From: Thereva unica
Lineage: Eukaryota > Arthropoda > Insecta > Diptera > Therevidae
Reading direction: 5' to 3'
DNA: 64,000 bases
Assembly (NCBI GenBank): GCA_949987705.1
Contig: CATLJY010000929.1
Span: forward strand, 1 to 64,000
The notes beneath the pieces are model-generated. The model worked only from the letters and a program-made list of their open reading frames with translations. It was not told the DNA's origin and ran no database searches. Shown in pieces: positions 10,162 to 21,359 of this stretch (the first letter of the stretch is position 1; each line of letters starts with the position of its first letter). The position numbers and the translations under genes were made by a program.

Positions 10162-11939
10162 TGTTTCGGCGCGAGACGCCGAAAATAATAAAATTTTTAA
10201 ATATTATTTTCAAATCTCTAAAAAATGCTGTAAAAGGATAGGTCTCTGATAAAAACGCAGGAGTGGTTTAAAATTCAAATATAATTTCTTCTAAATATTA
10301 TAAAAGCTAATTAAATCTATTTAAATTCTAGTTTTAACTAAATACTTTAAAAAATGTAAATGCAAATTTGTTTTATTTATTTGACTGAAGGTCAATTTAA
10401 AATTATCTTAAAACAAATCCGGATAATTCCTGGATATCTGTAATTAGATAATAATTATTATTTGTCCAAAGATTTTATAATAGACAAAGCTCGGAGGTAC
10501 TCTAAACTTTTGGGAAAATTTCCCTTGAAATATACGCCGCTACAATCACTTGGCGTTCAATCACCGCAATAAGTGCCGTGCAATACTTGCTTCTTGCAAA
10601 AAGTGCTCTTTGAGCTTAAACTTGGCCACTATTGCTTAGTGAAATCAATAAAATATTAATTTTGGTCTTATTAACCACTTAAATGCATAAAAGAACCTTC
10701 TGCGAGCTTTTGTCTGGTTTTTGGTTCCACTCAAAGGTAATTTCACATTCACCTGTGTTTGGAGCCTTCAATATACATGTAAACTACTTTGGGATGTTTG
10801 AGGTATATCCTCACCTTCAAAAATCCCTATTTAGGTTTAATTTTTGTATAATTATATTTTTGTTATGAAAATGCGACAAGGACTTTCAAAGTACGTAAAA
10901 CCTTTGAAATTCCCTGTTTAAAACACGTAGGGATATATGAATTATTTCCCTATTTTTGGTATAGATCTAATACCTATTACCAATACCCAAACCAATTAAT
11001 TCTTACTATAAACTAACCCCCGAACCGACGGTGAAACCAATCGGTTATCTAAAGCCCTAACTTGGCGACTAATGCCTGCCAAAGTGTTTGATGTTAGACG
11101 GTAAATTACCTATCTAATTCCTGAAAAAATAAATTTATTTTATTAAAATGAGACGGTCAAAATGCCTGCCTCTACTCTGCGACGGCCAATGCCTGTCTGA
11201 TTGAAATGTGTTACGATGAGAACTTGCTTACTTGGACGGAATGTGAAACTTTAAAAGCCAAGTTCGTGCTGCTGCTGTGAACTTTATAGATCAGACGCAT
11301 CCGATCGAAAGCTTAAAGCTGGGGGGGAGAAAGCTGTTATACACGTTTAAAGTCGTATAACTTTTGAGTTTAGACCAAATTGTTTTATTCTGATCTCACC
11401 CCAGCTTTAAGCTTTTGAGCTTTCTGTTGAAAATTGACATTTCTACATGTCGTAATAAAATTGGGTAAGTAGAATTTAGTTTTGAATATTTTTATATATT
11501 TTTTAACGTTTATTTTATTTATTTTATTTTATTTATTAAATTTTAGATATTGAGCCCTGCTTTTTGGACTCTTTTTAATTGAAGGCGCTTAGCCCAGGCG
11601 CCTTCCAGGTAATGATTTATTTATTTGTTAATCAATTTTTAATCATTTTCTCTTTGCAGGTACTTTGTTAGTTCGTTAATAAGTAGTTAGATTTAGGTTT
11701 TATTTAGATGTAGGTTTATTTTAATTTTATTAGTTTAATTTAGTTGTAGTTTTAGAAATGTATTTTATAGGCTTAATATATTTATTTTATTAGTAATTTT
11801 TGTTTATTTGTTTATGTTTACATGTTTGTATTGTATTGTGTTTTGTTTTAGGTTCCTTTTCAGGTCGTTTTGTTTATTTTTATATATCCATATTCTAATG
11901 GATTCGAAGATGGCTGTTACGTGCTGCTGCGCCGTAACA
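10162..11939 (-). repeat. BEL-1 3' LTR
   Basis: TG...CA bounded, 1,778 bp, same length and sequence as 17625-19402. Both tips carry short inverted repeats: TTTCGGCG-5 nt-CGCCGAAA at 10164-10184 and TGTTACG-11 nt-CGTAACA at 11915-11939. The short open frame at 10683-10868 recurs in the other LTR and is not credible as a gene. Confidence 0.94.
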
Positions 11940-11952
11940 TATTCCCCCCTGT
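11940..11952 (-). other. BEL-1 polypurine tract
   Basis: On the minus strand CAGGGGGGAATA directly abuts the TGTTACGG start of the 3' LTR, the expected place for plus-strand priming. The 250 bp between it and the pol stop codon carry no gene. Confidence 0.75.
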
Positions 11953-12205
11953 TGATGGGTCGCATCAAAATAAATAAGGGCAATTTCTACTTCATAATAT
12001 ATATTTCAAATTCATTTATTATTATTGTTATTATTATTATTTTTTTTTTTCAATCTATTCATTTTTTTTCTCGTACTTTCATATGATTTTCATTTCGTAT
12101 TTAATTCAGTAATAAGGACCCTAATAATATGGGTGCATGCACATAAGACTGCATATTGATTTAGCTTATACGTTACACAAAGGGACATACACACGTTTGT
12201 ATGAG

Positions 12206-15200
12206 TTATGCTACCAAAGGGCATAATTTTGTAATGGGTCGTTTAATATGTGTTGTTTGCGCTTTAATCGTAACAACCCTCACCTGATCGTCAGGCCCTG
12301 GGTGGACCTTTTCCACTCTTCCAAGAGGCCATTGCGACGGTGACCTATTTTGGTCCATAATTACGACTAATTGTCCCACCTGTAGGTTAGGTTGTTGTAG
12401 TACCCATTTATTCCTTTTCTGCAATTGAAGGAGGTATTCATTTGACCATTGCCTCCAAAACTGTTGCATAGTCTGTTGGACATATTTCCAACGATCAACA
12501 TAGGAGACTTGGTCATCTACATTGGATTCGGGCATTGTCTTTAAATCTCTTCCGATTAAGAAATGTCCTGGTGTTAATACATCTAATTTAGAGGGGTCTG
12601 CTGATAGAGGGCACAATGGGCGTGAGTTGAGGCAGGCCTCTATTTGTATTAACAACGTATTAAGCTCCTCAAAGGTAAGTATTTTTCCTTCCGCAACTCT
12701 CTTCAAGTGATGCTTAATACTTTTTACCCCTGCTTCCCAGAGTCCTCCGAAGTGAGGAGCGGTCGGAGGGTTGAAGTGCCACTGTATGCCATCATTAGCT
12801 AATTCCTCGGCTGCATTCCTTGCGACCTCATCTGTGGCCTTGTTGGTTTGATCTTTTAATCGCTTATTCGCGCCCACAAAATTTGTCCCATTGTCTGAAT
12901 AAATGTGTTTGCAGAGGCCTCGTCTTCCTATAAACCGTCTGAGGGCAGCCAAGAAGGCATCTGTGGACATATCTGAGGCCACCTCGATATGAACGGCTTT
13001 AGTTGCCATGCAGATAAATATACAAAAATATCCTTTATATATTTTGGCGCCCTTATGTTTCGACATTTTTATGTCGATTGGCCCAGCATAGTCTATTCCA
13101 ACGTTTTCGAATGGGTTTGTTTGCGTAACTCTTACACTTGGTAGATTTCCCATCAGTTGGGTTGGTGCTGTCGCTCGATACCTAATGCACTTTACGCATT
13201 TGTGTATTCTTTCTTTTACAGCTGACATACCATTTATGATCCAATACTGGGATCGTGTTGCATTTAACACCATCTGTGCTCCACCATGTAATGTTTTGTT
13301 ATGGTAATGATCCATGATTATATTTGTTACATGGTGGTGCTTGGGAATGATCAGAGGATGTTTTGCATCGTAACGCAGCTTAGAATTTTGTAGTATACCT
13401 CCGACTCTTATCGTGCCATCCTCTGCCATAAAGGGTTGCAATCGAAACAATGTACTCTGTTTCTTTACTGATTTTGTGCCTTGCAGCTGCTCATATTCCT
13501 GGGCAAAGGCTTGTCGTTGTACAAGTTTAACGAGGTTTCCCTTTGCCTCTTTAATTTCCCCAGCTGACAACGGCAAAGTACGTTTATCCTTGGTTCGTCT
13601 GGCGTTGTAGGCGAACCGATAACAATAGGCCATAATCCGTATTGTTTTTAAATATGATGAGTAGTTCAACCACCACTCCTGTGGTGCTGACTGCATCGTT
13701 AATGTGGCTTGAGTTTTACCTTTAGCTTCTATGGAAGTTTGAAAATTATCCAAGGGTCGCTGCGGCCAACTTTCCTCTGCTTCCCGCATCCAGCCAGGTC
13801 CTTGCCACCATGTTGTCAGTTCCTGGATCCTTGCTGGCATTACTCCTCTAGATGCAATGTCGGCTGGATTGTCCTTTGTAGGAACGTAGTGCCATGTTGT
13901 GTTACCTTCATTCTCATGTATCTCGACAACACGGTTCGCTACGAACGTCTTCCATCTTTGTGGCGAACCCTTGATCCATGCTAGGACCACCTTGGAGTCT
14001 GTCCAACATCGTGATGCTATGTTGCCCAGCTTCATGTCCTCTCTCACTTGTCGCATCAGTCTGCTTAATAACACGGCTCCACATAATTCGAGTCGCGGCA
14101 GTGACATCGGCTTAATAGGTGCTACTCTTGTCCTGGACATTAGCAGCTTCGTGTCGATGGTTTTGTCCTCTTTTATTACCCTGATATATATCACTGCTCC
14201 ATATGCCCGGATCGAGGCATCACAGAAGCCCATCAATTGGTACTCCGTCGTGGTGCTTAAAATGTCCACCCATCGTGGAATTTTGATGTGCTGTATATGT
14301 GGTAACTGCTCTTGGAACAAGTTCCATTCTTCACGAATGTCTTGATCCACCGTCTCGTCCCAATCATATTTAGCCATCCATAATTTTTGCATTAGTAATT
14401 TCGCTAGAATTACACATGGCGCAATCCATCCTAGTGGGTCATAGAGCTTAGCCACTTCCGACAAAATTTTCCTTTTGGTGGAAGCTGGCTTGAATTCTGC
14501 GCAATTGATTGCAAATGAAAAATAATCCCCCACTGGATGCCAATATATGCCAAGTGCCTTTATCTGATTTTCTTCCGTTAACTGTAAGGGCAGTTGTAAC
14601 TCGCGATCCTCGGCTGGGATCGAGTTTAGGAGCGATTCATGATTTGCGGCCCATTTCCGCAAATGAAATCCTCCTCCTTTCAATAGTTTGATTAAATCCC
14701 CTTGCAACATTTGTGCATCTTGCACCGTATCCGCTCCTGTAAGCACATCGTCCACATAAAAATCAGTCATGGCGACCTTAGCTGCTTCAGGAAACAAGGA
14801 GTGGTCATCGACCGCTAACCTTTGCAAGGTTTTGATTGCAAGGTAGGGTGCTGAAGTGGTTCCAAATGTTACCGTATTCATTTGGTATTCTTGTATAGGA
14901 TAGTTAATATTTGCCCTCCACAGGATGGTCTGATACTTCCTATCCAAGGGGTTGATAAGGATCATCCTATACATTTTCTCAATGTCCGCGGTCATTGCAT
15001 ACCGATACTTCCGCCACTTTAGAAGCGTAGCAAATAATTTTGGCTGCAACGTTGGCCCTGTCAGCATTTGCTCATTTAGGCTTTTCCCATTTGTAGTTTT
15101 TGCAGAGGCATCAAAAACTATGCGGACCTTAGTTGTGGTGCTGTCTTTAATTACAGCATGATGTGGCATGTAATACCTTTCGTCTGCGAATTCATTTGCT

Positions 15201-17467
15201 GAACTCATGTGGTTCAAGTCTATATATTCTTGCAAACAATTTTGATAGGAGTCTTTCAACTCTGTCCTTTGGGCTAGCTTCTTTTCCGACTGCAATAGCC
15301 TGGACATGGCTTGTCTCCGAGATTCCCCTAAACTTGGTGGGTTACCGTCCTTAAAGGGTATCCGTACTTCATACTGCCCGTTGGACTTACGTATGGTAGT
15401 TTTATTATAAAATTCTTCGCACTGCCTTTCTTCCCCGGTCAATTGCCTTTCTTTAGGGATTTCTTCACATTCCCAAAACCCCTTAATTTGGCGGCTCAGC
15501 TCTTCTAATGTCACGTCATGCTGCGTCGTAAATGCAGATAGACTTATATTTTTAGGATGTATGTTTGCTGACTGCACCTCCCCAAACACAATCCATCCTA
15601 GAGCTGTCCTTAATGCCACCGGAGCCCCTTTGATTCCCTTTCGCAGACCCTTTCTAATGATATCCGCGTATATTCCTACTCCAAGGAGAATATCTATTCG
15701 TCCTGGATTCATAAATTTTGGGTCGGCTAATTCCAACCCATCTATATGTGGCCAGTGCTTGTTCATTGTGCGTTCTGGTGGAAATATATTAGTAATACTC
15801 CGGATAACGTACGCATCAATGTTATTCTTGTAACCCCCTTTGGTTGACAACAACGTAAATCTTGCCACCTTATTTGCGGTAGCGACTTGTGCTTCTGCTA
15901 CTCCAAAAACACTTAAATCAGCCGGGAAAGTCTGCGCTCTTATAGTTTGATACGCAGCCTCCGTAATAAATGAGCTTTGTGACCCGGGATCTATTAATGC
16001 CCGTAACGTCAACTCATCGCCTTTGCGGCCCCTCACTTTCACTAGGGCTGTTGCCAACATTGCTTGTGTAACATCCGTAATGTGGTTACACTGAGTCACG
16101 GTCATTTCGTTGACCGTGCTGACACTAGGTAAATTAGCTGAATTGCCCTGATCAGTTTGATCGTGCAACAAACTGTGATGCTGGCTACCACACGTCCTAC
16201 ACGCGAATTTGGTGGTGCATTCAGCAGTTTCATGGTTCCACAAACATCTTTCGCAATGCTTGTGTTTGATCAGCCAATTTCTTCTGGCTGTAACTGATAG
16301 TTCTTTGAACCGTTGACATCTTGTTAAAAAATGTTTTTCTCTGCACATAGGGCAGTGATTTATAAATTTCCCTTTCTCAGGGTGGTCTGACCTTTTTTGA
16401 TAGCCATTCCTATTTTGTCCCTTATATCCCGGGGCTGTATGATGCCTGTAAGCCGGTTGGGACCTACCTTTACTGGTAGTATGATTATCCTGCTGGTTTG
16501 TATAGTAGGTCGTAAGTCTACTATGACTCTTCTCAGCTTTGTGAGGATTGCTACCTGCCTTATGCAGATGGATATCGTTGGTTGCCTCTAGGCTTCGATA
16601 ACGTTGCTCCATGAACGTAATCAATTCCTTTAAGGATGGCAGCTCGTCTGACTTCGCTATCAATTGTTCCCATAAACTCCGTGTTTTCTCCGGCAGCTTT
16701 TGCGCTGTTATGAACACGAAGATGGGATCCCAATTGGCTATGTCTACTTTAAGTGCCTTTAAATTGTGCTGTATACGTTGCAACTCGTCCAAAGTTGTCC
16801 GTATTTCCCGGTATGATTCCGTCCTAATCTTTGGTTGATTGAATAATAGCTTCAACTGAGCATATATCAACAACCTTTTTTTGTTATACCGGTTGCACAA
16901 AACCTCCCATGCTGCCATATAATTTGCAGCAGTGGTGTCGAAGGAATCTAAATCCTTCCGGGTATCTCCCGTAAGACTACTCTTCAAGTAGTGCATCTTA
17001 TCTACCGTTGATAGTCGATCTTCATGATGTATGAGCGACACAAATCTGTCGTGGAAAGTTCTCCACGACGCGTATTGCCCGTCAAACTTAGGGATGTCCA
17101 AGGTTGGTAATTGTAAAATTGCCTTGGGTGAACCCGCTTGTTCACGTTCAGTCCCCGAGCTGACTAATAACCCATCTTTTAAATCTCCATAGAATTCGGA
17201 ATACATTTCTTCGAATTCTTCGTACTGAATACCTTCCGAATATGCCAACACGGCGGCTTGGACTTTCTCATCTTCGATACTATCGATATCTGCAACAACT
17301 AGTTCATCATGGTTTTCCTTAAATTTTTCCCATGTGGACTTTATCGATTCCAACTTTCCCGAAAGATACCCCCGGGTTCTCCGACCCACAGGTGTCTTTT
17401 TGTAGTTGGATAAGCTTTGATTCAACTCTCGCTTTAAGGCAATCTGTTGCCTCAGAATACCTTTCAT
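12206..17467 (-). CDS. BEL-1 gag-pol polyprotein, 1753 aa
   Basis: A single frame from the ATG at 17467. Domains in order are: a BEL gag domain (DUF1759-like; LDIPKFDGQYASWRTF near residue 122), Cys/His knuckles (CPMCREKH near 375), an aspartic protease (ALIDPGSQSSF near 490), a reverse transcriptase (TADIEKMYR and FYVDDVLTG near 900), an RNase H region (MGFCDASIRAYGAV near 1077; PRLELCGAV), an integrase with HKCVKC zinc part, GIDYAGPI, YSDNGTNF near 1522 and FGGLWEAG, and a C-terminal DUF5641-like domain (QWPLGRVEKVHPG). Length and order are those of an intact BEL/Pao polyprotein. No envelope gene follows. Many small plus-strand frames inside it are antisense shadows. Confidence 0.95.
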   Translation of the reverse strand: MKGILRQQIALKRELNQSLSNYKKTPVGRRTRGYLSGKLESIKSTWEKFKENHDELVVADIDSIEDEKVQAAVLAYSEGIQYEEFEEMYSEFYGDLKDGLLVSSGTEREQAGSPKAILQLPTLDIPKFDGQYASWRTFHDRFVSLIHHEDRLSTVDKMHYLKSSLTGDTRKDLDSFDTTAANYMAAWEVLCNRYNKKRLLIYAQLKLLFNQPKIRTESYREIRTTLDELQRIQHNLKALKVDIANWDPIFVFITAQKLPEKTRSLWEQLIAKSDELPSLKELITFMEQRYRSLEATNDIHLHKAGSNPHKAEKSHSRLTTYYTNQQDNHTTSKGRSQPAYRHHTAPGYKGQNRNGYQKRSDHPEKGKFINHCPMCREKHFLTRCQRFKELSVTARRNWLIKHKHCERCLWNHETAECTTKFACRTCGSQHHSLLHDQTDQGNSANLPSVSTVNEMTVTQCNHITDVTQAMLATALVKVRGRKGDELTLRALIDPGSQSSFITEAAYQTIRAQTFPADLSVFGVAEAQVATANKVARFTLLSTKGGYKNNIDAYVIRSITNIFPPERTMNKHWPHIDGLELADPKFMNPGRIDILLGVGIYADIIRKGLRKGIKGAPVALRTALGWIVFGEVQSANIHPKNISLSAFTTQHDVTLEELSRQIKGFWECEEIPKERQLTGEERQCEEFYNKTTIRKSNGQYEVRIPFKDGNPPSLGESRRQAMSRLLQSEKKLAQRTELKDSYQNCLQEYIDLNHMSSANEFADERYYMPHHAVIKDSTTTKVRIVFDASAKTTNGKSLNEQMLTGPTLQPKLFATLLKWRKYRYAMTADIEKMYRMILINPLDRKYQTILWRANINYPIQEYQMNTVTFGTTSAPYLAIKTLQRLAVDDHSLFPEAAKVAMTDFYVDDVLTGADTVQDAQMLQGDLIKLLKGGGFHLRKWAANHESLLNSIPAEDRELQLPLQLTEENQIKALGIYWHPVGDYFSFAINCAEFKPASTKRKILSEVAKLYDPLGWIAPCVILAKLLMQKLWMAKYDWDETVDQDIREEWNLFQEQLPHIQHIKIPRWVDILSTTTEYQLMGFCDASIRAYGAVIYIRVIKEDKTIDTKLLMSRTRVAPIKPMSLPRLELCGAVLLSRLMRQVREDMKLGNIASRCWTDSKVVLAWIKGSPQRWKTFVANRVVEIHENEGNTTWHYVPTKDNPADIASRGVMPARIQELTTWWQGPGWMREAEESWPQRPLDNFQTSIEAKGKTQATLTMQSAPQEWWLNYSSYLKTIRIMAYCYRFAYNARRTKDKRTLPLSAGEIKEAKGNLVKLVQRQAFAQEYEQLQGTKSVKKQSTLFRLQPFMAEDGTIRVGGILQNSKLRYDAKHPLIIPKHHHVTNIIMDHYHNKTLHGGAQMVLNATRSQYWIINGMSAVKERIHKCVKCIRYRATAPTQLMGNLPSVRVTQTNPFENVGIDYAGPIDIKMSKHKGAKIYKGYFCIFICMATKAVHIEVASDMSTDAFLAALRRFIGRRGLCKHIYSDNGTNFVGANKRLKDQTNKATDEVARNAAEELANDGIQWHFNPPTAPHFGGLWEAGVKSIKHHLKRVAEGKILTFEELNTLLIQIEACLNSRPLCPLSADPSKLDVLTPGHFLIGRDLKTMPESNVDDQVSYVDRWKYVQQTMQQFWRQWSNEYLLQLQKRNKWVLQQPNLQVGQLVVIMDQNRSPSQWPLGRVEKVHPGPDDQVRVVTIKAQTTHIKRPITKLCPLVA

Positions 17468-17606
17468 TTTTTTGCTTTATATTAATATCACGGGGTTAGA
17501 CAAATAACAAATAATTAAATCTTTGGACAAACTAAATAATTGAAGACAAATAAAAAGCTTTCAACTAGCACTTTATCGGAAATTATATTTGATTTGACCA
17601 CGACCT

Positions 17607-17624
17607 ATCCGGCTCGAAGGACCA
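17607..17624 (-). other. BEL-1 primer binding site (tRNA-Tyr type)
   Basis: Minus-strand TGGTCCTTCGAGCCGGAT directly abuts the 5' LTR. It is complementary to the 3' end of eukaryotic tRNA-Tyr including CCA. BEL-2 uses the same primer site at 26187. Confidence 0.8.
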
Positions 17625-19402
17625 TGTTTCGGCGCGAGACGCCGAAAATAATAAAATTTTTAAATATTATTTTCAAATCTCTAAAAAATGCTGTAAAAGG
17701 ATAGGTCTCTGATAAAAACGCAGGAGTGGTTTAAAATTCAAATATAATTTCTTCTAAATATTATAAAAGCTAATTAAATCTATTTAAATTCTAGTTTTAA
17801 CTAAATACTTTAAAAAATGTAAATGCAAATTTGTTTTATTTATTTGACTGAAGGTCAATTTAAAATTATCTTAAAACAAATCCGGATAATTCCTGGATAT
17901 CTGTAATTAGATAATAATTATTATTTGTCCAAAGATTTTATAATAGACAAAGCTCGGAGGTACTCTAAACTTTTGGGAAAATTTCCCTTGAAATATACGC
18001 CGCTACAATCACTTGGCGTTCAATCACCGCAATAAGTGCCGTGCAATACTTGCTTCTTGCAAAAAGTGCTCTTTGAGCTTAAACTTGGCCACTATTGCTT
18101 AGTGAAATCAATAAAATATTAATTTTGGTCTTATTAACCACTTAAATGCATAAAAGAACCTTCTGCGAGCTTTTGTCTGGTTTTTGGTTCCACTCAAAGG
18201 TAATTTCACATTCACCTGTGTTTGGAGCCTTCAATATACATGTAAACTACTTTGGGATGTTTGAGGTATATCCTCACCTTCAAAAATCCCTATTTAGGTT
18301 TAATTTTTGTATAATTATATTTTTGTTATGAAAATGCGACAAGGACTTTCAAAGTACGTAAAACCTTTGAAATTCCCTGTTTAAAACACGTAGGGATATA
18401 TGAATTATTTCCCTATTTTTGGTATAGATCTAATACCTATTACCAATACCCAAACCAATTAATTCTTACTATAAACTAACCCCCGAACCGACGGTGAAAC
18501 CAATCGGTTATCTAAAGCCCTAACTTGGCGACTAATGCCTGCCAAAGTGTTTGATGTTAGACGGTAAATTACCTATCTAATTCCTGAAAAAATAAATTTA
18601 TTTTATTAAAATGAGACGGTCAAAATGCCTGCCTCTACTCTGCGACGGCCAATGCCTGTCTGATTGAAATGTGTTACGATGAGAACTTGCTTACTTGGAC
18701 GGAATGTGAAACTTTAAAAGCCAAGTTCGTGCTGCTGCTGTGAACTTTATAGATCAGACGCATCCGATCGAAAGCTTAAAGCTGGGGGGGAGAAAGCTGT
18801 TATACACGTTTAAAGTCGTATAACTTTTGAGTTTAGACCAAATTGTTTTATTCTGATCTCACCCCAGCTTTAAGCTTTTGAGCTTTCTGTTGAAAATTGA
18901 CATTTCTACATGTCGTAATAAAATTGGGTAAGTAGAATTTAGTTTTGAATATTTTTATATATTTTTTAACGTTTATTTTATTTATTTTATTTTATTTATT
19001 AAATTTTAGATATTGAGCCCTGCTTTTTGGACTCTTTTTAATTGAAGGCGCTTAGCCCAGGCGCCTTCCAGGTAATGATTTATTTATTTGTTAATCAATT
19101 TTTAATCATTTTCTCTTTGCAGGTACTTTGTTAGTTCGTTAATAAGTAGTTAGATTTAGGTTTTATTTAGATGTAGGTTTATTTTAATTTTATTAGTTTA
19201 ATTTAGTTGTAGTTTTAGAAATGTATTTTATAGGCTTAATATATTTATTTTATTAGTAATTTTTGTTTATTTGTTTATGTTTACATGTTTGTATTGTATT
19301 GTGTTTTGTTTTAGGTTCCTTTTCAGGTCGTTTTGTTTATTTTTATATATCCATATTCTAATGGATTCGAAGATGGCTGTTACGTGCTGCTGCGCCGTAA
19401 CA
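17625..19402 (-). repeat. BEL-1 5' LTR
   Basis: A 1,778-bp direct copy of 10162-11939. No difference was found by eye, including the short open frame at 18146-18331. It contains the retroelement promoter, not resolvable by eye. Confidence 0.94.
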
Positions 19403-19407
19403 AAACA
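19403..19407. repeat. BEL-1 target-site duplication, right (AAACA)
   Basis: Second copy of the 5-bp duplication, immediately after the LTR end ...GTAACA. Confidence 0.93.
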
Positions 19408-21283
19408 CATTGAAAATAGCTCCATCAAGCTGAGATTCATCGACTCCTATAGATTTATGGATGAATCTTTGGATAAATTAGCCGGATTGCTGCCTAAGGA
19501 AAAATTAATAATTACAAAAGCTCAATGGCAACACCTGGATGATGAAAGCTTCAACCTTCTCACGCGCAAAGGAGTTTTCCCATATGACTTCATCGGTGGC
19601 TGGGACAAGTTGGAATGTAATAGTTTACCTAGCAAGGAGCATTTTTATAATAAAATGATTGATGAGCCGATAACTGAAAAAGACTATGAACATGCGCAAA
19701 AAGTGTGGGACAAATTTAACATAAAAAGCCTGGGGGAGTATTCAGATTTGTATTTAAAAACAGATGTTCTTCTGCTGGCGGATATTTTTACAAATTTTAG
19801 AGCTATGGGACTGGAGACCTACAAACTTGACCCTGCCCACGTCTTCACACTGCCTGGATATACATGGGCAGCTATGCTGTATTACACGGGAGTGCGCCTA
19901 GAAAGGATAATGGATGTTGACATGCTTTTATTTATTGAAAAATCTTGCCGAGGTGGAATTAGCCAATGCTGCTGCAGATATAGTGAAGCCAACAATAAAT
20001 ATATGAAAAACTTTAAACCGGATGAAGAAACTAAATATCTGATGTACTATGACGTGAATAATTTATATGGATGGGCCATGTCGCAATCACTTCCAACCGG
20101 AAACTTTAAATGGATTGATAATGTTGATGTTATGAGTGTTGATGATAATTCACCGATCGGCTATATGTTGGAGGTAGATCTTGAATACCCGCAGGAGCTG
20201 CATAATTTGCATAAAGATTTTCCATTTTGCCCCACTCATTCAGCACCACCAGGATCAAAACAAGGCAAACTTTTAACCACTTTACACACCAAAGAAAAAT
20301 ATGTTATACATTACCGCAACCTAAAACAATGTTTATCACATGGACTAATACTCAAGAAAATTCACCGCATTCTGCAGTTCGATCAATCACCATGGCTTAA
20401 ACCATATGTGGACTTAAATACAGATAAAAGGAAACAAGCCAAAAATGCCTACGAGAAGAACCAATATAAGAAAATAATTAATGCTGTTTTCGGAAAAACT
20501 ATGGAAAATGTGCGAAAATATTCAAACATAAAACTATGTACAAAGTGGGAGGGGCGGTATGGCGCTAGAAACCTCATTTCAGCAACGAATTTCCATAGTC
20601 GCGCAATTTTCAATGAAAATTTAGTAGCAGTTGAATTACAAAAGCTGGTAGTTAAATTCGATAAACCATTATACATTGGTATGGCGATTCTCGATATTTC
20701 TAAAATAGCACTGTACGAATTCCATTATGACTTTATGCTAAAAGAGTTGGATGCTGATAAATGCAAAATAATGTACATGGATACGGATTCATTAGTATAT
20801 GAAATAAAAAATGTTGACATATACGATATTATGAAGAAAAACATAGATAAATTTGATACTAGTGATTATCCTATGACCAACCAGTTTAATATGCCGCAAG
20901 CAAATAAAAAAGTTCCTGGATTGATGAAAGATGAATTAAATGGCCGAATAATGACATTGTTTGTAGGCTTAAGGTCTAAAATGTACTCCCTTGAAATAGA
21001 TGGTGTTGATGAAGTGAAGAAAGCAAAAGGGGTAAAGAAGAACGTTGTGGCGAAAACTTTGCAGATTAGCGACTATATTGAATGTTTGCAAAATTCAAAA
21101 AGCATGATAGCTGAGCAAAAAAGCATTCGTTCATATAGTCATAAAGTGTACACTTTAAACCAAGCAAAGATCGCTTTAAACCCACAGGATGATAAACGCT
21201 GCATTATGGACAACGGGATCGACACTCTACCATGGGGACATTTTTCAGTGCAGCAGCAGCAAGAAGACATGGATGTAGAATAA
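19403..21283 (+). CDS. Protein-primed DNA polymerase B, C-terminal part
   Basis: It begins with the second copy of the AAACA duplication and continues the same reading frame as 8291-10161. The polymerase core is complete: motif A region (YDVNNLYGWAMSQSLP at about 20048), motif B (NQYKKIINAVFGKTMENVRK, about 20460-20520) and motif C YMDTDS at 20774, with LKTDVLLLADIF upstream and KGVKKNVV in the thumb. The two parts together are about 1,250 residues, a normal Polinton PolB. Upstream of 19403 the frame runs back into the LTR, so no native start serves this half. A stop at 21281-21283 is followed by AATAAA at 21316. Confidence 0.93.
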   Translation, partial: KHIENSSIKLRFIDSYRFMDESLDKLAGLLPKEKLIITKAQWQHLDDESFNLLTRKGVFPYDFIGGWDKLECNSLPSKEHFYNKMIDEPITEKDYEHAQKVWDKFNIKSLGEYSDLYLKTDVLLLADIFTNFRAMGLETYKLDPAHVFTLPGYTWAAMLYYTGVRLERIMDVDMLLFIEKSCRGGISQCCCRYSEANNKYMKNFKPDEETKYLMYYDVNNLYGWAMSQSLPTGNFKWIDNVDVMSVDDNSPIGYMLEVDLEYPQELHNLHKDFPFCPTHSAPPGSKQGKLLTTLHTKEKYVIHYRNLKQCLSHGLILKKIHRILQFDQSPWLKPYVDLNTDKRKQAKNAYEKNQYKKIINAVFGKTMENVRKYSNIKLCTKWEGRYGARNLISATNFHSRAIFNENLVAVELQKLVVKFDKPLYIGMAILDISKIALYEFHYDFMLKELDADKCKIMYMDTDSLVYEIKNVDIYDIMKKNIDKFDTSDYPMTNQFNMPQANKKVPGLMKDELNGRIMTLFVGLRSKMYSLEIDGVDEVKKAKGVKKNVVAKTLQISDYIECLQNSKSMIAEQKSIRSYSHKVYTLNQAKIALNPQDDKRCIMDNGIDTLPWGHFSVQQQQEDMDVE

Positions 21284-21315
21284 AACTCACACAAGTGCAA
21301 TATGTAAATAGTATG

Positions 21316-21359
21316 AATAAAAGAATAATTATAACTTTTTATAAAAAATTTGTTTTATT
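21316..21359. terminator. Convergent poly(A) signals between PolB and the 159-aa gene
   Basis: AATAAA at 21316-21321 serves the plus-strand PolB transcript. AATAAA on the minus strand (21359-21354) lies inside the last codons of the converging gene. The two signals are 32 bp apart. Confidence 0.6.

Larger units (their letters stand above)
10162..19402 (-). mobile_element. BEL/Pao LTR retrotransposon BEL-1, full length
   Basis: It is 9,241 bp, inserted in PolB on the minus strand. Both LTRs are 1,778 bp and look identical by eye. The primer binding site matches the 3' end of tRNA-Tyr, a polypurine tract sits before the 3' LTR, and one 1,753-codon gag-pol frame is intact. Identical LTRs plus an open frame imply a recent insertion. 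The LTRs are unusually long for this superfamily. Confidence 0.95.

Noticed and set aside
10683..10868. 61-aa ORF present in both BEL-1 LTRs (also 18146-18331)
   Set aside because: Repeated only because the LTR is; AT-rich hydrophobic text without domain or context.
12522..16838. Numerous 60-150 aa plus-strand ORFs inside BEL-1
   Set aside because: Antisense shadows of the intact gag-pol frame, no own domains or promoters.
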